Shown piece after piece: positions 1-6,626 of a stretch of 7,490 nt of DNA. The stretch spans positions 1-7,490 of the forward strand of contig JAISXM010000046.1 in NCBI GenBank assembly GCA_031270515.1. The letters are read 5' to 3'. The DNA is from Holosporales bacterium. GTDB lineage: Bacteria; Pseudomonadota; Alphaproteobacteria; BNTO01. Under the pieces are notes generated by a model that was not told the DNA's origin, made no database searches, and saw only the letters and a program-made list of their open reading frames with translations. Each line of letters begins with the position of its first letter. Position 1 is the first letter of the stretch. A program made the translations under genes and the position numbers.

Positions 1-113
1 ACGAACATAAAATAACTGCCTTTTGCGGCTTTGGGATAATTACCGAATAACACGGGTGATAGCAGCTCTGTTCTTCAATATCCATCGAAAAATGCATCAA
101 TGTCAGATTTATA

Positions 114-143
114 TTGAAAGCCGTGGCAGTTGTACGCTAATAT
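114..143 (+). promoter_or_regulatory. Candidate sigma70-type promoter of the Sel1-repeat gene
   Basis: TTGAAA at 114-119 (5 of 6 matches to TTGACA) is followed after 18 bases by TAATAT at 138-143 (4 of 6 matches to TATAAT). Overlapping AT-rich alternatives such as TATAAA at 143-148 also exist. Transcription would start near 150, giving a leader of about 25 bases before the ATG at 175. No operator is evident. Confidence 0.45.
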
Positions 144-174
144 ATAAACATGAGGATTACTTCGCGGGTGAATT

Positions 175-1413
175 ATGCGCCGTGTTATCATTTTTTGCTG
201 TGCCATGTCGCCGTGTGTAATGCATGCTAGCGCGCCAGTTGAGCCAATCATAAAGCAGGATGTAGAGAAGCTGAGATCCAGCTTATTAAAATTGTTTGGT
301 AAAGGCCATCCTTTAGATATTCTTGAACGTGCTTCTAGTCGTGCTCCTGAACGTGCTCTTCATAATGGAATTACTATTCGGAACGGTAGAATATTCGTAT
401 ATCTGCTAGACTTTTTGCCAGCAGATCTGCCGTATGGTAGCGACAAGCCCGCTAATACGAAAGATGGGAAGATCGTTCCAGCAACGTTTTTGCTGGAAAA
501 CTTAGGGTGGAACGCTTCTTTCGTCAATGGAACCCTCATAATTGATGTAAGATCGCTATTCAATATAGATTATGTTCTCCGCGACGATCGCGCACTCAAT
601 TTATTAGCTTTTCTATTTACAATCAGTGGAATACTGAAATCTAATAACGAAGAGAAAGTGGCCGCAGTGAATGTTTTGCAATATGCTGCAGCGCAAGATA
701 ATCCTTGTGCGAAACTCAACCTTGGACGCTGTTTGGAACGAGGTATTGGATTGAGGCGAGATTATCCAAACGCAGTCCAGTTCTATAGGCAGGTAGCTGA
801 TGAAGCAGACAGGTACGGGCGTGTAGCGGACGGGGCATCGGTGCCATTCTGCGGAGTATATGCATCGGCGCAATATCACTATGGGCGGTGTCTTTATAGC
901 GGGATTGGAGTTCCGAATAATGATGCACAAGCCGTCACGTATTTAAAGCTTAGTGCTGAGAACGGAAATCCCATGGGGCAGTACTTCTATGGGTACTGTT
1001 TGGAACAAGGAATTGGAATTGAACGAAACCCTGAAGAAGCAGTTCAGTATTACAGACTTAGTGCTGACCAAGGGCATGCCGGTGGGCAGTGCAACTATGG
1101 GCTCTGTTTGAGAAGCGGGATTGGTATTAAACAAAATCTTGCAGAAGCAGTAAAATATTACAAACTTAGTGCTGACCAAGGATATGCCCTGGGGCAGTGC
1201 TGCTATGGGATATGCTTGGAATACAGGATTGGAATTGCGAAAGATGAAGGAGAAGCAGTCAAGTATTACAGACTTAGTGCTAATCAAGGAAATACCGAGG
1301 CGCAACGTCGCTTGGAAGGTTTGGAACGCGAACTCTCAGCAAGGCAAGCAGTAACGTATCGCAAACTTAGTGCGGCCCAAGGGCATGCCGGTGCGCAACG
1401 TCGCCTATCATAG
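175..1413 (+). CDS. Secreted Sel1-like repeat protein
   Basis: This is a 412-residue protein with a probable Sec signal peptide: basic MRR, a hydrophobic stretch, and a likely cleavage after HASA (residue 20). Residues 21-160 match no family I recognise. From about residue 165 to the end it is made of Sel1-like (TPR-like) helical repeats of 36 residues. Diagnostic pieces are YG.CL..GIG and EAVKYY.LSADQG, recurring from 232, 268, 304 and 340, with a diverged first unit near 165-200 and a roughly 17-residue insertion around 213-230. Sel1 repeats are protein-interaction scaffolds, and exported ones in intracellular bacteria are often linked to host contact; that role is inference here. The ATG at 175 is the first in frame after a stop at 169-171. 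GGGTG four bases upstream is a weak ribosome site. The C-terminal unit is degenerate and ends just before a rearranged region, so the 3' end may be truncated. Confidence 0.9.
   Translation: MRRVIIFCCAMSPCVMHASAPVEPIIKQDVEKLRSSLLKLFGKGHPLDILERASSRAPERALHNGITIRNGRIFVYLLDFLPADLPYGSDKPANTKDGKIVPATFLLENLGWNASFVNGTLIIDVRSLFNIDYVLRDDRALNLLAFLFTISGILKSNNEEKVAAVNVLQYAAAQDNPCAKLNLGRCLERGIGLRRDYPNAVQFYRQVADEADRYGRVADGASVPFCGVYASAQYHYGRCLYSGIGVPNNDAQAVTYLKLSAENGNPMGQYFYGYCLEQGIGIERNPEEAVQYYRLSADQGHAGGQCNYGLCLRSGIGIKQNLAEAVKYYKLSADQGYALGQCCYGICLEYRIGIAKDEGEAVKYYRLSANQGNTEAQRRLEGLERELSARQAVTYRKLSAAQGHAGAQRRLS
868..1299 (+). repeat. Four 108-bp tandem Sel1 units
   Basis: Four in-frame units of exactly 36 codons cover residues 232-267, 268-303, 304-339 and 340-375. 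They are similar at the DNA level as well as in protein: acttagtgctgaccaagg recurs almost unchanged at one-unit intervals around 1057 and 1165, with a variant near 1273. A shortened fifth copy follows and repeats gcgcaacgtcgc. The DNA similarity suggests recent unit duplication or homogenisation, so unit number may vary between strains. Confidence 0.8.
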
Positions 1414-1422
1414 GAAGGTTGA

Positions 1423-1434
1423 GGGTATATACCC
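1423..1434. repeat. Perfect 12-bp palindrome GGGTATATACCC
   Basis: GGGTATATACCC is a perfect palindrome in the 27 bases between the Sel1 stop codon and the broken Rpn fragment. It has no loop and no following T-run, so it does not resemble an intrinsic terminator. A protein-binding site or chance are both possible. Its position at a rearrangement junction is the only reason to list it. Confidence 0.35.
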
Positions 1435-1440
1435 AATCAC

Positions 1441-1790
1441 CCATATAGACAGGATCCTTCAAAAACGACAACCACGCTGTCAGCATATCCTTCATATCCG
1501 CACTCTTTGGGTCAAACTTCGGCAGCTCAATAAGAATAATTCGCATGCTATCTGTCATTATCTGGTACGGATCCGGGGCATTTGGCTGATACGTCACATA
1601 CGCCTCGCTTATCGCGTTATATCGATCAGTTACGTTTTCGCCAAGAATCCAAATGCCGATCTTCTTCGGCCCTTTGTACGACTCACCAGTGTGCACTTGC
1701 GTCGGCGTAAACAGGTAGCGGATGGCGCGTTCGGGAATTTCGCCTGTGTTTTGGCACTGAATCTCGACATCGATCATGGTTCCGCCATCA
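1441..1790 (-). pseudogene. Rpn/PD-(D/E)XK nuclease gene fragment, truncated at both ends
   Basis: Read on the minus strand this encodes an internal piece of the Rpn-like protein at the right end of the window, matching its residues 69-184 without insertions or deletions. I count about 14 base differences in 350 (about 96% identity) and about half a dozen residue changes. The fragment keeps the DVEIQ half of the nuclease motif but lacks the N-terminal DPK.D..FK..FG region and the first catalytic Asp, so it should be inactive. A GTG-started open frame (1367-1798) runs through it. However, its last part is antisense to the Sel1 gene, and the reading diverges from the family right after the VYM residues, so it is not a credible intact gene. 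The fragment is inverted relative to the other copy. High identity and an undisturbed frame suggest recent origin or gene conversion. Confidence 0.85.
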
Positions 1791-1851
1791 CTTCCCACGC
1801 AAGCCCGCCATCACTTCCCACGCAAGCCCCCGCCATCACTTCCCACGCAAA
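1782..1851. repeat. Three tandem 22-bp copies of the uvrA 3' end
   Basis: Three copies of a 22-bp unit, starting ccgccatcac and ending cccacgcaag on the plus strand, begin at 1782, 1805 and 1830 (periods 23 and 25). The third differs only in its final base. On the minus strand the unit encodes the last uvrA residues (LRGK), the TGA stop and the bases just after it. The genuine uvrA end is the copy at 1830, and the other two lie downstream. The outermost copy merges into the Rpn fragment across tgatggcgg, which resembles tgatgacgg in the intact Rpn gene. Confidence 0.85.
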
Positions 1852-4800
1852 CACCGCTTCAAATACTTTCCGGTAAAGCTCCCCGCCTTCTTCGCCACGT
1901 CCTCTGGCGTCCCTTCCGCGACGACGCGCCCTCCGCGCGACCCTCCATCCGGGCCCATATCTATAATCCAGTCTGCAACTTTTATGACGTCAAGGTTGTG
2001 TTCAATAATGAGGACGCTGTTCCCTTGATCCACCAATTTGTTTAAAACATCTATCAACTTCCGCACGTCTTCAAAGTGCAGCCCCGTCGTAGGCTCATCG
2101 AATATGTAAAGCGTGTGCCCCGTCCCTTTGCGGCACAACTCCTTGGCCAGCTTCACCCGCTGAGCCTCCCCTCCAGACAGCAACGTCGCAGGGTGCCCGA
2201 TCGACAAATACCCCAGCCCAACCTCCTGCAGGCGCTTTAGCTTGCTCCAAATTGCGGCATGGTTTTCGAAAAATGCAAGCCCGTCTTGTACACTCATGTT
2301 TAATATATCGGAAATGTTCTTGTCCTTATATTTTACAGATAGCGTCTCTTGATTATAACGATGCCCATGGCACTGATCGCATTCGACGTAAACGTCAGAC
2401 AAAAAGTGCATTTCGATTTTGGTGACCCCGTCCCCTTGGCACGCCTCGCAGCGCCCTCCCTTCACGTTAAATGAGAAGCGCCCCGACGTATACCCCCTCG
2501 CCTTCGACTCAGGCAACGTCGCAAACCAAGTCCTAATCGCCGAAAAGCACCCAATGTACGTGGCGGCGTTGGACCGTGGCGTTCGCCCAATTGGCGACTG
2601 GTCAACGTTAATCATTTTGTCGATAGCGTGCGTCCCAAGAACATCGTCGCACAACGTCTTATCGACAGCGCTGTTCATTAGTTTTTTGTCCAAAGTGTCC
2701 GACAAGCACTCGAGCAAACTTGACTTGCCACTTCCAGAAACTCCGGTAATGCAAACAAAGCGCCCCAACGGAATATCAACCGATATGTTTTTGAGGTTGT
2801 TCCCTTTGGCCCCAGCAATCCTCACCCACGGAACGTTGCCCCACTCGTCCTTGCTGTTGATTTGCCCGCGCCACGAGTCATCCAAGTTGAAGCTCCCGCC
2901 CCAAATCCTATGTCGCCGCTGCTTGGATTCAGATATTTTCTTGCTCGCCACATCGATTGGCCGCCGCACTTTCGGAACCGCGATTTGCCTCCGCCCGCTG
3001 AGGTAATCAGCCGTCAAGCTTTGCGGCGAGTTCAGCACATCAGATAGCTCCCCTTGTGCCACGACATTGCCTCCACATACGCCAGCGCCAACGCCAATGT
3101 CCACAATCCAGTCAGCTTGGCGGATCGCATCTTCATCATGCTCCACGACAATCACGCTATTGCCAACGTCCCTTAAGCGCTTAATCGTCTCCAGCAGCCG
3201 ATCATTGTCGCGCTGGTGCAATCCAATGGAAGGCTCATCCAGCACATACAGCACGCCACTAAGCGACGACCCTATCTGGGACGCCAACCGAATGCGCTGG
3301 CTTTCCCCACCGGATAGCGTATTTGAAGGGCGGGACAAGGTTAAATAATCAAGTCCAACATTCTGCAAAAACGTTAACCGACTACTAATCTCCTGTATAA
3401 TCTTCTCTGCAATTTGCTGTCGTTTGTCTTCGAACTTCAACGCACTAAACCATTGCAGCGCCTCATCTATAGGCAAGTCGGTCACTTCAGCAATGTTTCG
3501 CCCTGACACCTTCACACACAGCGCTTCTTCGCGCAAACGAGCGCCGTTACACCTCGAGCACTTACAGACATTTTGCCACGGACGCATCATCTCCTGTAGG
3601 ACCTCGCTCTTATCATCCATAAATCGCCTCGTCAAAATGCTCAATACGCCCTCAAACGGCTTATTTACTTCATAACCTCTTTGAACACGAAGGTTTACAG
3701 TAACAGGAACTCCATCTGTGCCGTACAATATTAAATCTTGTGCCGTTTTACTTAGTTTGCCAAAAGGAGTCGTCTTCGAAAAACCAAACTTGTCCGCGAT
3801 TGCCTCCAACATTTGCTGGTAATAGCGACGTATGTGTTTCAGCTTGTACACGGAAAATATGTCGTCCGTTAAGCATGTCACCGCGCCTTGTTTGATGCTG
3901 AGCGACCAATCTATAACAAGGTGCGGGTCGAACTTGTGCTCTATGCCGAGCCCGTTACATTGCGGGCAAGCTCCACTTGGGTTGTTAAATGAAAACAGGT
4001 GAGGTTCTATTTCATCAATAGAAAACCCGCTAACTGGGCAAGCAAACTTTTCCGACAAAATGATCACGTCCTGCGCCTGGCTCGTTCCAACCAGCTTTAC
4101 CCACACGACCCCGTCCCCAAGGGGCAACGCGGTCTCCAGCGACGTACGCACGCGCGTTTGCCATGCGCTGATGACGCTGTCGTCGCTTGGAACAACTAAG
4201 CGGTCTACCACGATTGCTATAGTGTGCTTTTCCGCGCGATCTAAGTTCGGAACAGAGCCGAGCGGGTACACTTCGCCGTCAATGAACACGCGCTGGAAGC
4301 CTTGTCGCTGAAAAGAGCACAGTTCTTTGCGATGTTCCCCTTTGCGATCCTTGATTACGGGGGCCAAGATAAAAAACTTGGTGCCTGCGCCCAGCTTCGA
4401 TATCACGTCCGCCATTTGGTCGACCGTCAGCGCTTCGATGGGGAGCCCTGTGGTTGGCGAATATGGAACGCCAACTCTTGCGAAAAGGAGGCGAATGTAA
4501 TCGTAGATCTCCGTCACGGTCCCTACTGTGGAGCGAGGGTTATGAGACGTCGTTTTTTGGTCAATAGATATAGACGGACTCAGTCCGCTGATTGAGTCAA
4601 GGTCCGGCTTGTCCATCATATGCAAAAACTGGCGCGCGTACGACGATAGGCTTTCGATGTAGCGACGCTGTCCTTCGGCGTAGATTGTGTCAAACGCGAG
4701 GGACGACTTCCCTGAGCCGCTTACGCCGGTGATAACGACGAATTTGTTGCGAGGGATGTCGAGGCTTATGTTTTTCAGATTGTGCGTCCTGGCTCCGCGA

Positions 4801-5390
4801 ATGGAGATGAGCGCATTGGGGAGGTGGTGTGGGGAGGTCAAGTTTGGATGCGGATGTTGTGATGTCAAATCGATATGTGAATGTCGTTGTGTCGAATCAT
4901 GTAGCGCAACCGAATCAGTATCATTTACCCCAGTTTCATGCTGAATATGGATTGCCGAAGCTAGGTCACTAGCCCCAAGCTCCTGCTCCGTCGGCAGCTC
5001 TTGCGTGTGCTTACTCTTCTTATTTATGCGCGGCGCAACATCTTCACTATGAGCAGACGTAGTTTTTTTTGATGGAGAGACAACTATTTCACTACTTGCA
5101 GACTTACGCTCTTTCTTTCCGGGAGAGACAACTATTTCACTACTTGCAGACTTGCGCTCTTTCTTGGATAGAGGCCCGACATCTTCGCTACCTGCAGACT
5201 TGCGCCCTCGAGTTAAGACCAGCGACACCACGCGGTCATCTCCGCCGTGCGACCGCAATTGCAGTTGCAACTTCTTTGAACGAGATGACGCACCTTCTTT
5301 TGCGGGAGAAGCCTTATTCTCCGCCTGATTGGAACTATGTTGCGGTTCAATGGCTGTTAGCTCAGCGTTGGGACTGTTTCTTGTGGGCAT
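1836..5390 (-). CDS. uvrA: Excinuclease ABC subunit UvrA with extended N-terminus
   Basis: UvrA is the damage-sensing ATPase of nucleotide-excision repair: a dimer loads UvrB at lesions in the cytoplasm. This 1184-residue protein has the full core. It contains Walker A GVSGSGKS at 222-229, a UvrB-binding region near 310-450, and a first zinc module with C451, C475 and C478. A CxxC pair follows at C611/C614, then signature LSGGESQR at 692 and Walker B plus switch LDEPSIGLH near 717. The second half has Walker A at 883-890, QSPIGRTPRSN near 931, a second zinc module C981/C984/C1004/C1007, LSGGEAQR at 1071 and FDEPTTGLH near 1097. UvrA is usually about 940-960 residues. Here about 191 low-complexity residues precede the core, and the linker at about 801-852 is also long. 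The ATG start is kept because no methionine occurs between residue 1 and the core and the frame is open throughout. The ribosome site is weak (GAG five bases upstream). The gene is single, divergent from the barrel gene and convergent with the Sel1 gene. Confidence 0.95.
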   Translation of the reverse strand: MPTRNSPNAELTAIEPQHSSNQAENKASPAKEGASSRSKKLQLQLRSHGGDDRVVSLVLTRGRKSAGSEDVGPLSKKERKSASSEIVVSPGKKERKSASSEIVVSPSKKTTSAHSEDVAPRINKKSKHTQELPTEQELGASDLASAIHIQHETGVNDTDSVALHDSTQRHSHIDLTSQHPHPNLTSPHHLPNALISIRGARTHNLKNISLDIPRNKFVVITGVSGSGKSSLAFDTIYAEGQRRYIESLSSYARQFLHMMDKPDLDSISGLSPSISIDQKTTSHNPRSTVGTVTEIYDYIRLLFARVGVPYSPTTGLPIEALTVDQMADVISKLGAGTKFFILAPVIKDRKGEHRKELCSFQRQGFQRVFIDGEVYPLGSVPNLDRAEKHTIAIVVDRLVVPSDDSVISAWQTRVRTSLETALPLGDGVVWVKLVGTSQAQDVIILSEKFACPVSGFSIDEIEPHLFSFNNPSGACPQCNGLGIEHKFDPHLVIDWSLSIKQGAVTCLTDDIFSVYKLKHIRRYYQQMLEAIADKFGFSKTTPFGKLSKTAQDLILYGTDGVPVTVNLRVQRGYEVNKPFEGVLSILTRRFMDDKSEVLQEMMRPWQNVCKCSRCNGARLREEALCVKVSGRNIAEVTDLPIDEALQWFSALKFEDKRQQIAEKIIQEISSRLTFLQNVGLDYLTLSRPSNTLSGGESQRIRLASQIGSSLSGVLYVLDEPSIGLHQRDNDRLLETIKRLRDVGNSVIVVEHDEDAIRQADWIVDIGVGAGVCGGNVVAQGELSDVLNSPQSLTADYLSGRRQIAVPKVRRPIDVASKKISESKQRRHRIWGGSFNLDDSWRGQINSKDEWGNVPWVRIAGAKGNNLKNISVDIPLGRFVCITGVSGSGKSSLLECLSDTLDKKLMNSAVDKTLCDDVLGTHAIDKMINVDQSPIGRTPRSNAATYIGCFSAIRTWFATLPESKARGYTSGRFSFNVKGGRCEACQGDGVTKIEMHFLSDVYVECDQCHGHRYNQETLSVKYKDKNISDILNMSVQDGLAFFENHAAIWSKLKRLQEVGLGYLSIGHPATLLSGGEAQRVKLAKELCRKGTGHTLYIFDEPTTGLHFEDVRKLIDVLNKLVDQGNSVLIIEHNLDVIKVADWIIDMGPDGGSRGGRVVAEGTPEDVAKKAGSFTGKYLKRCLRGK
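5013..5204 (-). repeat. Four 48-bp (16-codon) repeats in the uvrA N-terminal extension
   Basis: Residues 63-126 of UvrA split into four 16-residue units: 63-78, 79-94, 95-110 and 111-126. Each follows the pattern RKSA.SE followed by a short variable part and KK. The two middle units are nearly identical in DNA, starting ggagagaca on the plus strand at 5074 and 5122 (period 48), while the outer two are diverged. The units are rich in Lys, Ser and Glu and probably disordered. An A8 tract on the coding strand (T8 at 5063-5070) lies at residues 107-110. Confidence 0.85.
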
Positions 5391-5420
5391 TCGTGCTCGC
5401 TATAATATCCTCGACAGTTT

Positions 5421-5449
5421 ATTGTACATGAAAATGATGATAAGTTCAT
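5421..5449 (-). promoter_or_regulatory. Weak candidate promoter of uvrA
   Basis: On the minus strand, TACAAT (complement of 5421-5426; 5 of 6 matches to TATAAT) is preceded after 17 bases by ATGAAC (complement of 5444-5449; 3 of 6 matches to TTGACA). Transcription would start near 5414, leaving a leader of about 24 bases. I saw no alphaproteobacterial SOS box of the form GTTC-N7-GTTC here, although uvrA is LexA-controlled in many bacteria. Confidence 0.3.
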
Positions 5450-5461
5450 AGATATTAGAAC
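5444..5461. promoter_or_regulatory. Candidate operator: GTTC-N10-GAAC inverted repeat
   Basis: GTTC at 5444-5447 and GAAC at 5458-5461 form a short dyad that overlaps the candidate -35 of uvrA in the shared divergent region. Nearby imperfect dyads are TAGATA/TATCTA (5449-5471) and CTAACGG/CTGTTAG (5469-5489, one mismatch). Such short arms arise by chance in AT-rich DNA, so regulator binding is only a possibility. Confidence 0.2.
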
Positions 5462-5563
5462 GAGGTATCTAACGGAAAATGTCTGTTAGGATCGTTGACA
5501 ACTGGATAGAGTGTTGCTTATGTGCCACATCATTACAAAAACGAATTAATATTTTTCTTAATA

Positions 5564-5596
5564 TTGTGTGAACGCGTCGCTTCCGCGTTATATAAA
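5564..5596 (+). promoter_or_regulatory. Candidate promoter of the outer-membrane barrel gene
   Basis: TTGTGT (5564-5569) and TATATA/TATAAA (5589-5594 or 5591-5596) could be the -35 and -10, with a long 19-21 base spacer. The spacer contains a perfect 6-bp inverted repeat, AACGCG at 5571 and CGCGTT at 5584, where a regulator could bind. Transcription would begin near 5602, just before a leader hairpin. An alternative TTGACA at 5495-5500 is a perfect -35 but has only a poor -10 (ttatgt or tatgtg) near 5518-5524. Confidence 0.4.
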
Positions 5597-5607
5597 GGAT
5601 AGTAGGT

Positions 5608-5640
5608 GTCCGGGGTCGGGTGTTTCTAGCCGATCAGGAC
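5608..5640 (+). promoter_or_regulatory. 5'-leader hairpin of the barrel gene mRNA
   Basis: GTCC (5608-5611) pairs with GGAC (5637-5640), and GGTCGG (5614-5619) pairs with CCGATC (5630-5635, one G-U pair). They are separated by GG on one side and A on the other, with a 10-base loop. If transcription starts near 5602, this ten-pair stem sits almost at the 5' end of the message. In E. coli ompA such a 5' stem protects the mRNA; the same role here is inference. Confidence 0.45.
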
Positions 5641-5661
5641 TATAGTGTAGTTAGTTCTTTT

Positions 5662-5665
5662 GGAG
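5662..5665 (+). promoter_or_regulatory. Shine-Dalgarno GGAG fixing the barrel gene start
   Basis: GGAG lies six bases before the ATG at 5672, an ideal distance. It is 12 bases from the next in-frame ATG (5678), and it overlaps an upstream in-frame TTG (5660). It therefore favours 5672 over both alternatives. Confidence 0.7.
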
Positions 5666-5671
5666 AATATT

Positions 5672-6595
5672 ATGAATATGAAAAAGATTGCATTAGTTGC
5701 TTTGTGTGTGGCTCCTTCGTTGGCGAGTGCGGCCCCAAGCGCGACGGGGTTTTACGTCGGCGTCTATGGCGGAGGCGGAAACGTCAAGCTGAAAGAGTAT
5801 GTCTGGGATGAAAAAGGCGGGCAAAAGAAGAAGGACGCGAAAGAGATAGCAGTCGTCCCTGGTGGGCAATGCTTCGCCGGGATAAGGATCGGCGGTGGAG
5901 TGGAGTTCCATGGCGTGTATGTTGGTGGACAGATCAGTGGTGGATTTAGCTTCTTAGAGAGAAAACTAGATGTCAATGGACAAAGCTTGGAACTTAAGGA
6001 CAAAAATACCTTAGCTACTAAATTCGGCGCTAATATCGTCGCAAAGCCAAGAATGTCGTTCGGTGGCGCCCTCGAGATCGGTGGAGTCGTGAGTGACGCG
6101 TTCGTGGCATATGTGACCGTGGGAATTGAAGGGCAACAGTACAAGATCCAACAGAAAGCTTATGCTCTCGGTGATGTCGGTGTTGGTGTCATTAATGGTA
6201 TAGTTATTGCCAATGGCGTAGCGTTCGAGGTCGCTGACGTAAGTAAGGATGACGTGCTCAATAAAATCTTCGCTGGATATACTTCGGGAAAGATTAGCGC
6301 AGCAAAGACGGATGAAATATCCACAGTGGTATGTAACTTCACTCCGGGGGTTGGTGTTCGCTATACTATGGCATCAGGATTCGGAATATTCTGTGAGGCG
6401 AAGGCCATCGTTGGTATAAAAAGAACGCTAGATGCGAAGTATTATAACACGACTGGGGATATTTCCGGCGCCGCTCGCAATCTGGTGAATCTTGACCCCG
6501 GGAAATTCCTCTCGCTTGACTCGTTGGGGTATAAGCTGTTGTTGAAGAACGGTGTAGGCTTCCAGGCCTCGTTGGGTGTAATATACAAGTTCTAG
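5672..6595 (+). CDS. Secreted outer-membrane beta-barrel protein (family not identified)
   Basis: This 307-residue protein starts with a classic signal peptide, MNMKKIALVALCVAPSLASA, with likely cleavage after residue 20. The mature part is rich in Gly, Val and aromatic residues in alternating patterns, for example GFYVGVYGGGG at 26-36, GVYVGGQISGGFSF near 81-94 and FGIFCEAKAIVGIK near 237-250. It ends GVIYKF. A C-terminal aromatic, here Phe, on the last strand is the usual signal for barrel assembly. The size would suit a small 8-12 strand barrel like the surface antigens and porin-like proteins of Rickettsiales and relatives, but I cannot assign a named family. Two Cys residues (near 67 and 221) plus a third at 241 are uncommon for such proteins. 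The gene has its own leader with a hairpin, is divergent from uvrA, and is followed 31 bases later by a long palindromic element that could end its transcript. Confidence 0.85.
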   Translation: MNMKKIALVALCVAPSLASAAPSATGFYVGVYGGGGNVKLKEYVWDEKGGQKKKDAKEIAVVPGGQCFAGIRIGGGVEFHGVYVGGQISGGFSFLERKLDVNGQSLELKDKNTLATKFGANIVAKPRMSFGGALEIGGVVSDAFVAYVTVGIEGQQYKIQQKAYALGDVGVGVINGIVIANGVAFEVADVSKDDVLNKIFAGYTSGKISAAKTDEISTVVCNFTPGVGVRYTMASGFGIFCEAKAIVGIKRTLDAKYYNTTGDISGAARNLVNLDPGKFLSLDSLGYKLLLKNGVGFQASLGVIYKF

Positions 6596-6626
6596 TAATT
6601 CTAGTCGTTTTTCTGCAAGAAGTGTG

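Noticed and set aside
23..220. A 65-codon open frame with a TTG start overlapping the Sel1 promoter and signal-peptide region
   Set aside because: No ribosome site, no recognisable features, and it overlaps the promoter and 5' end of the better supported Sel1 gene in another frame.
1367..1798. Open frame with a GTG start on the minus strand through the Rpn fragment, as an intact 143-residue gene
   Set aside because: It lacks both ends of the family, including the first catalytic Asp, and its tail is antisense to the Sel1 coding region. It is better called a fragment.
1782..1851. uvrA 3'-end copies as attachment sites of an integrative element
   Set aside because: The copies are tandem, 22 bp, with nothing between them and no integrase nearby. 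They fit local duplication better.
4037..4039. Missing second cysteine in the first UvrA zinc module (S454 in CPVSGF)
   Set aside because: From memory, CPVSGF is the normal alphaproteobacterial form of this motif, so it marks lineage and is not a defect.
5546..5565. Direct repeat TTAATATT twice, resembling a CtrA site (TTAA-N7-TTAA)
   Set aside because: The two TTAA halves are 8 bases apart, not 7, and spacing matters for CtrA. AT-rich chance is likely.
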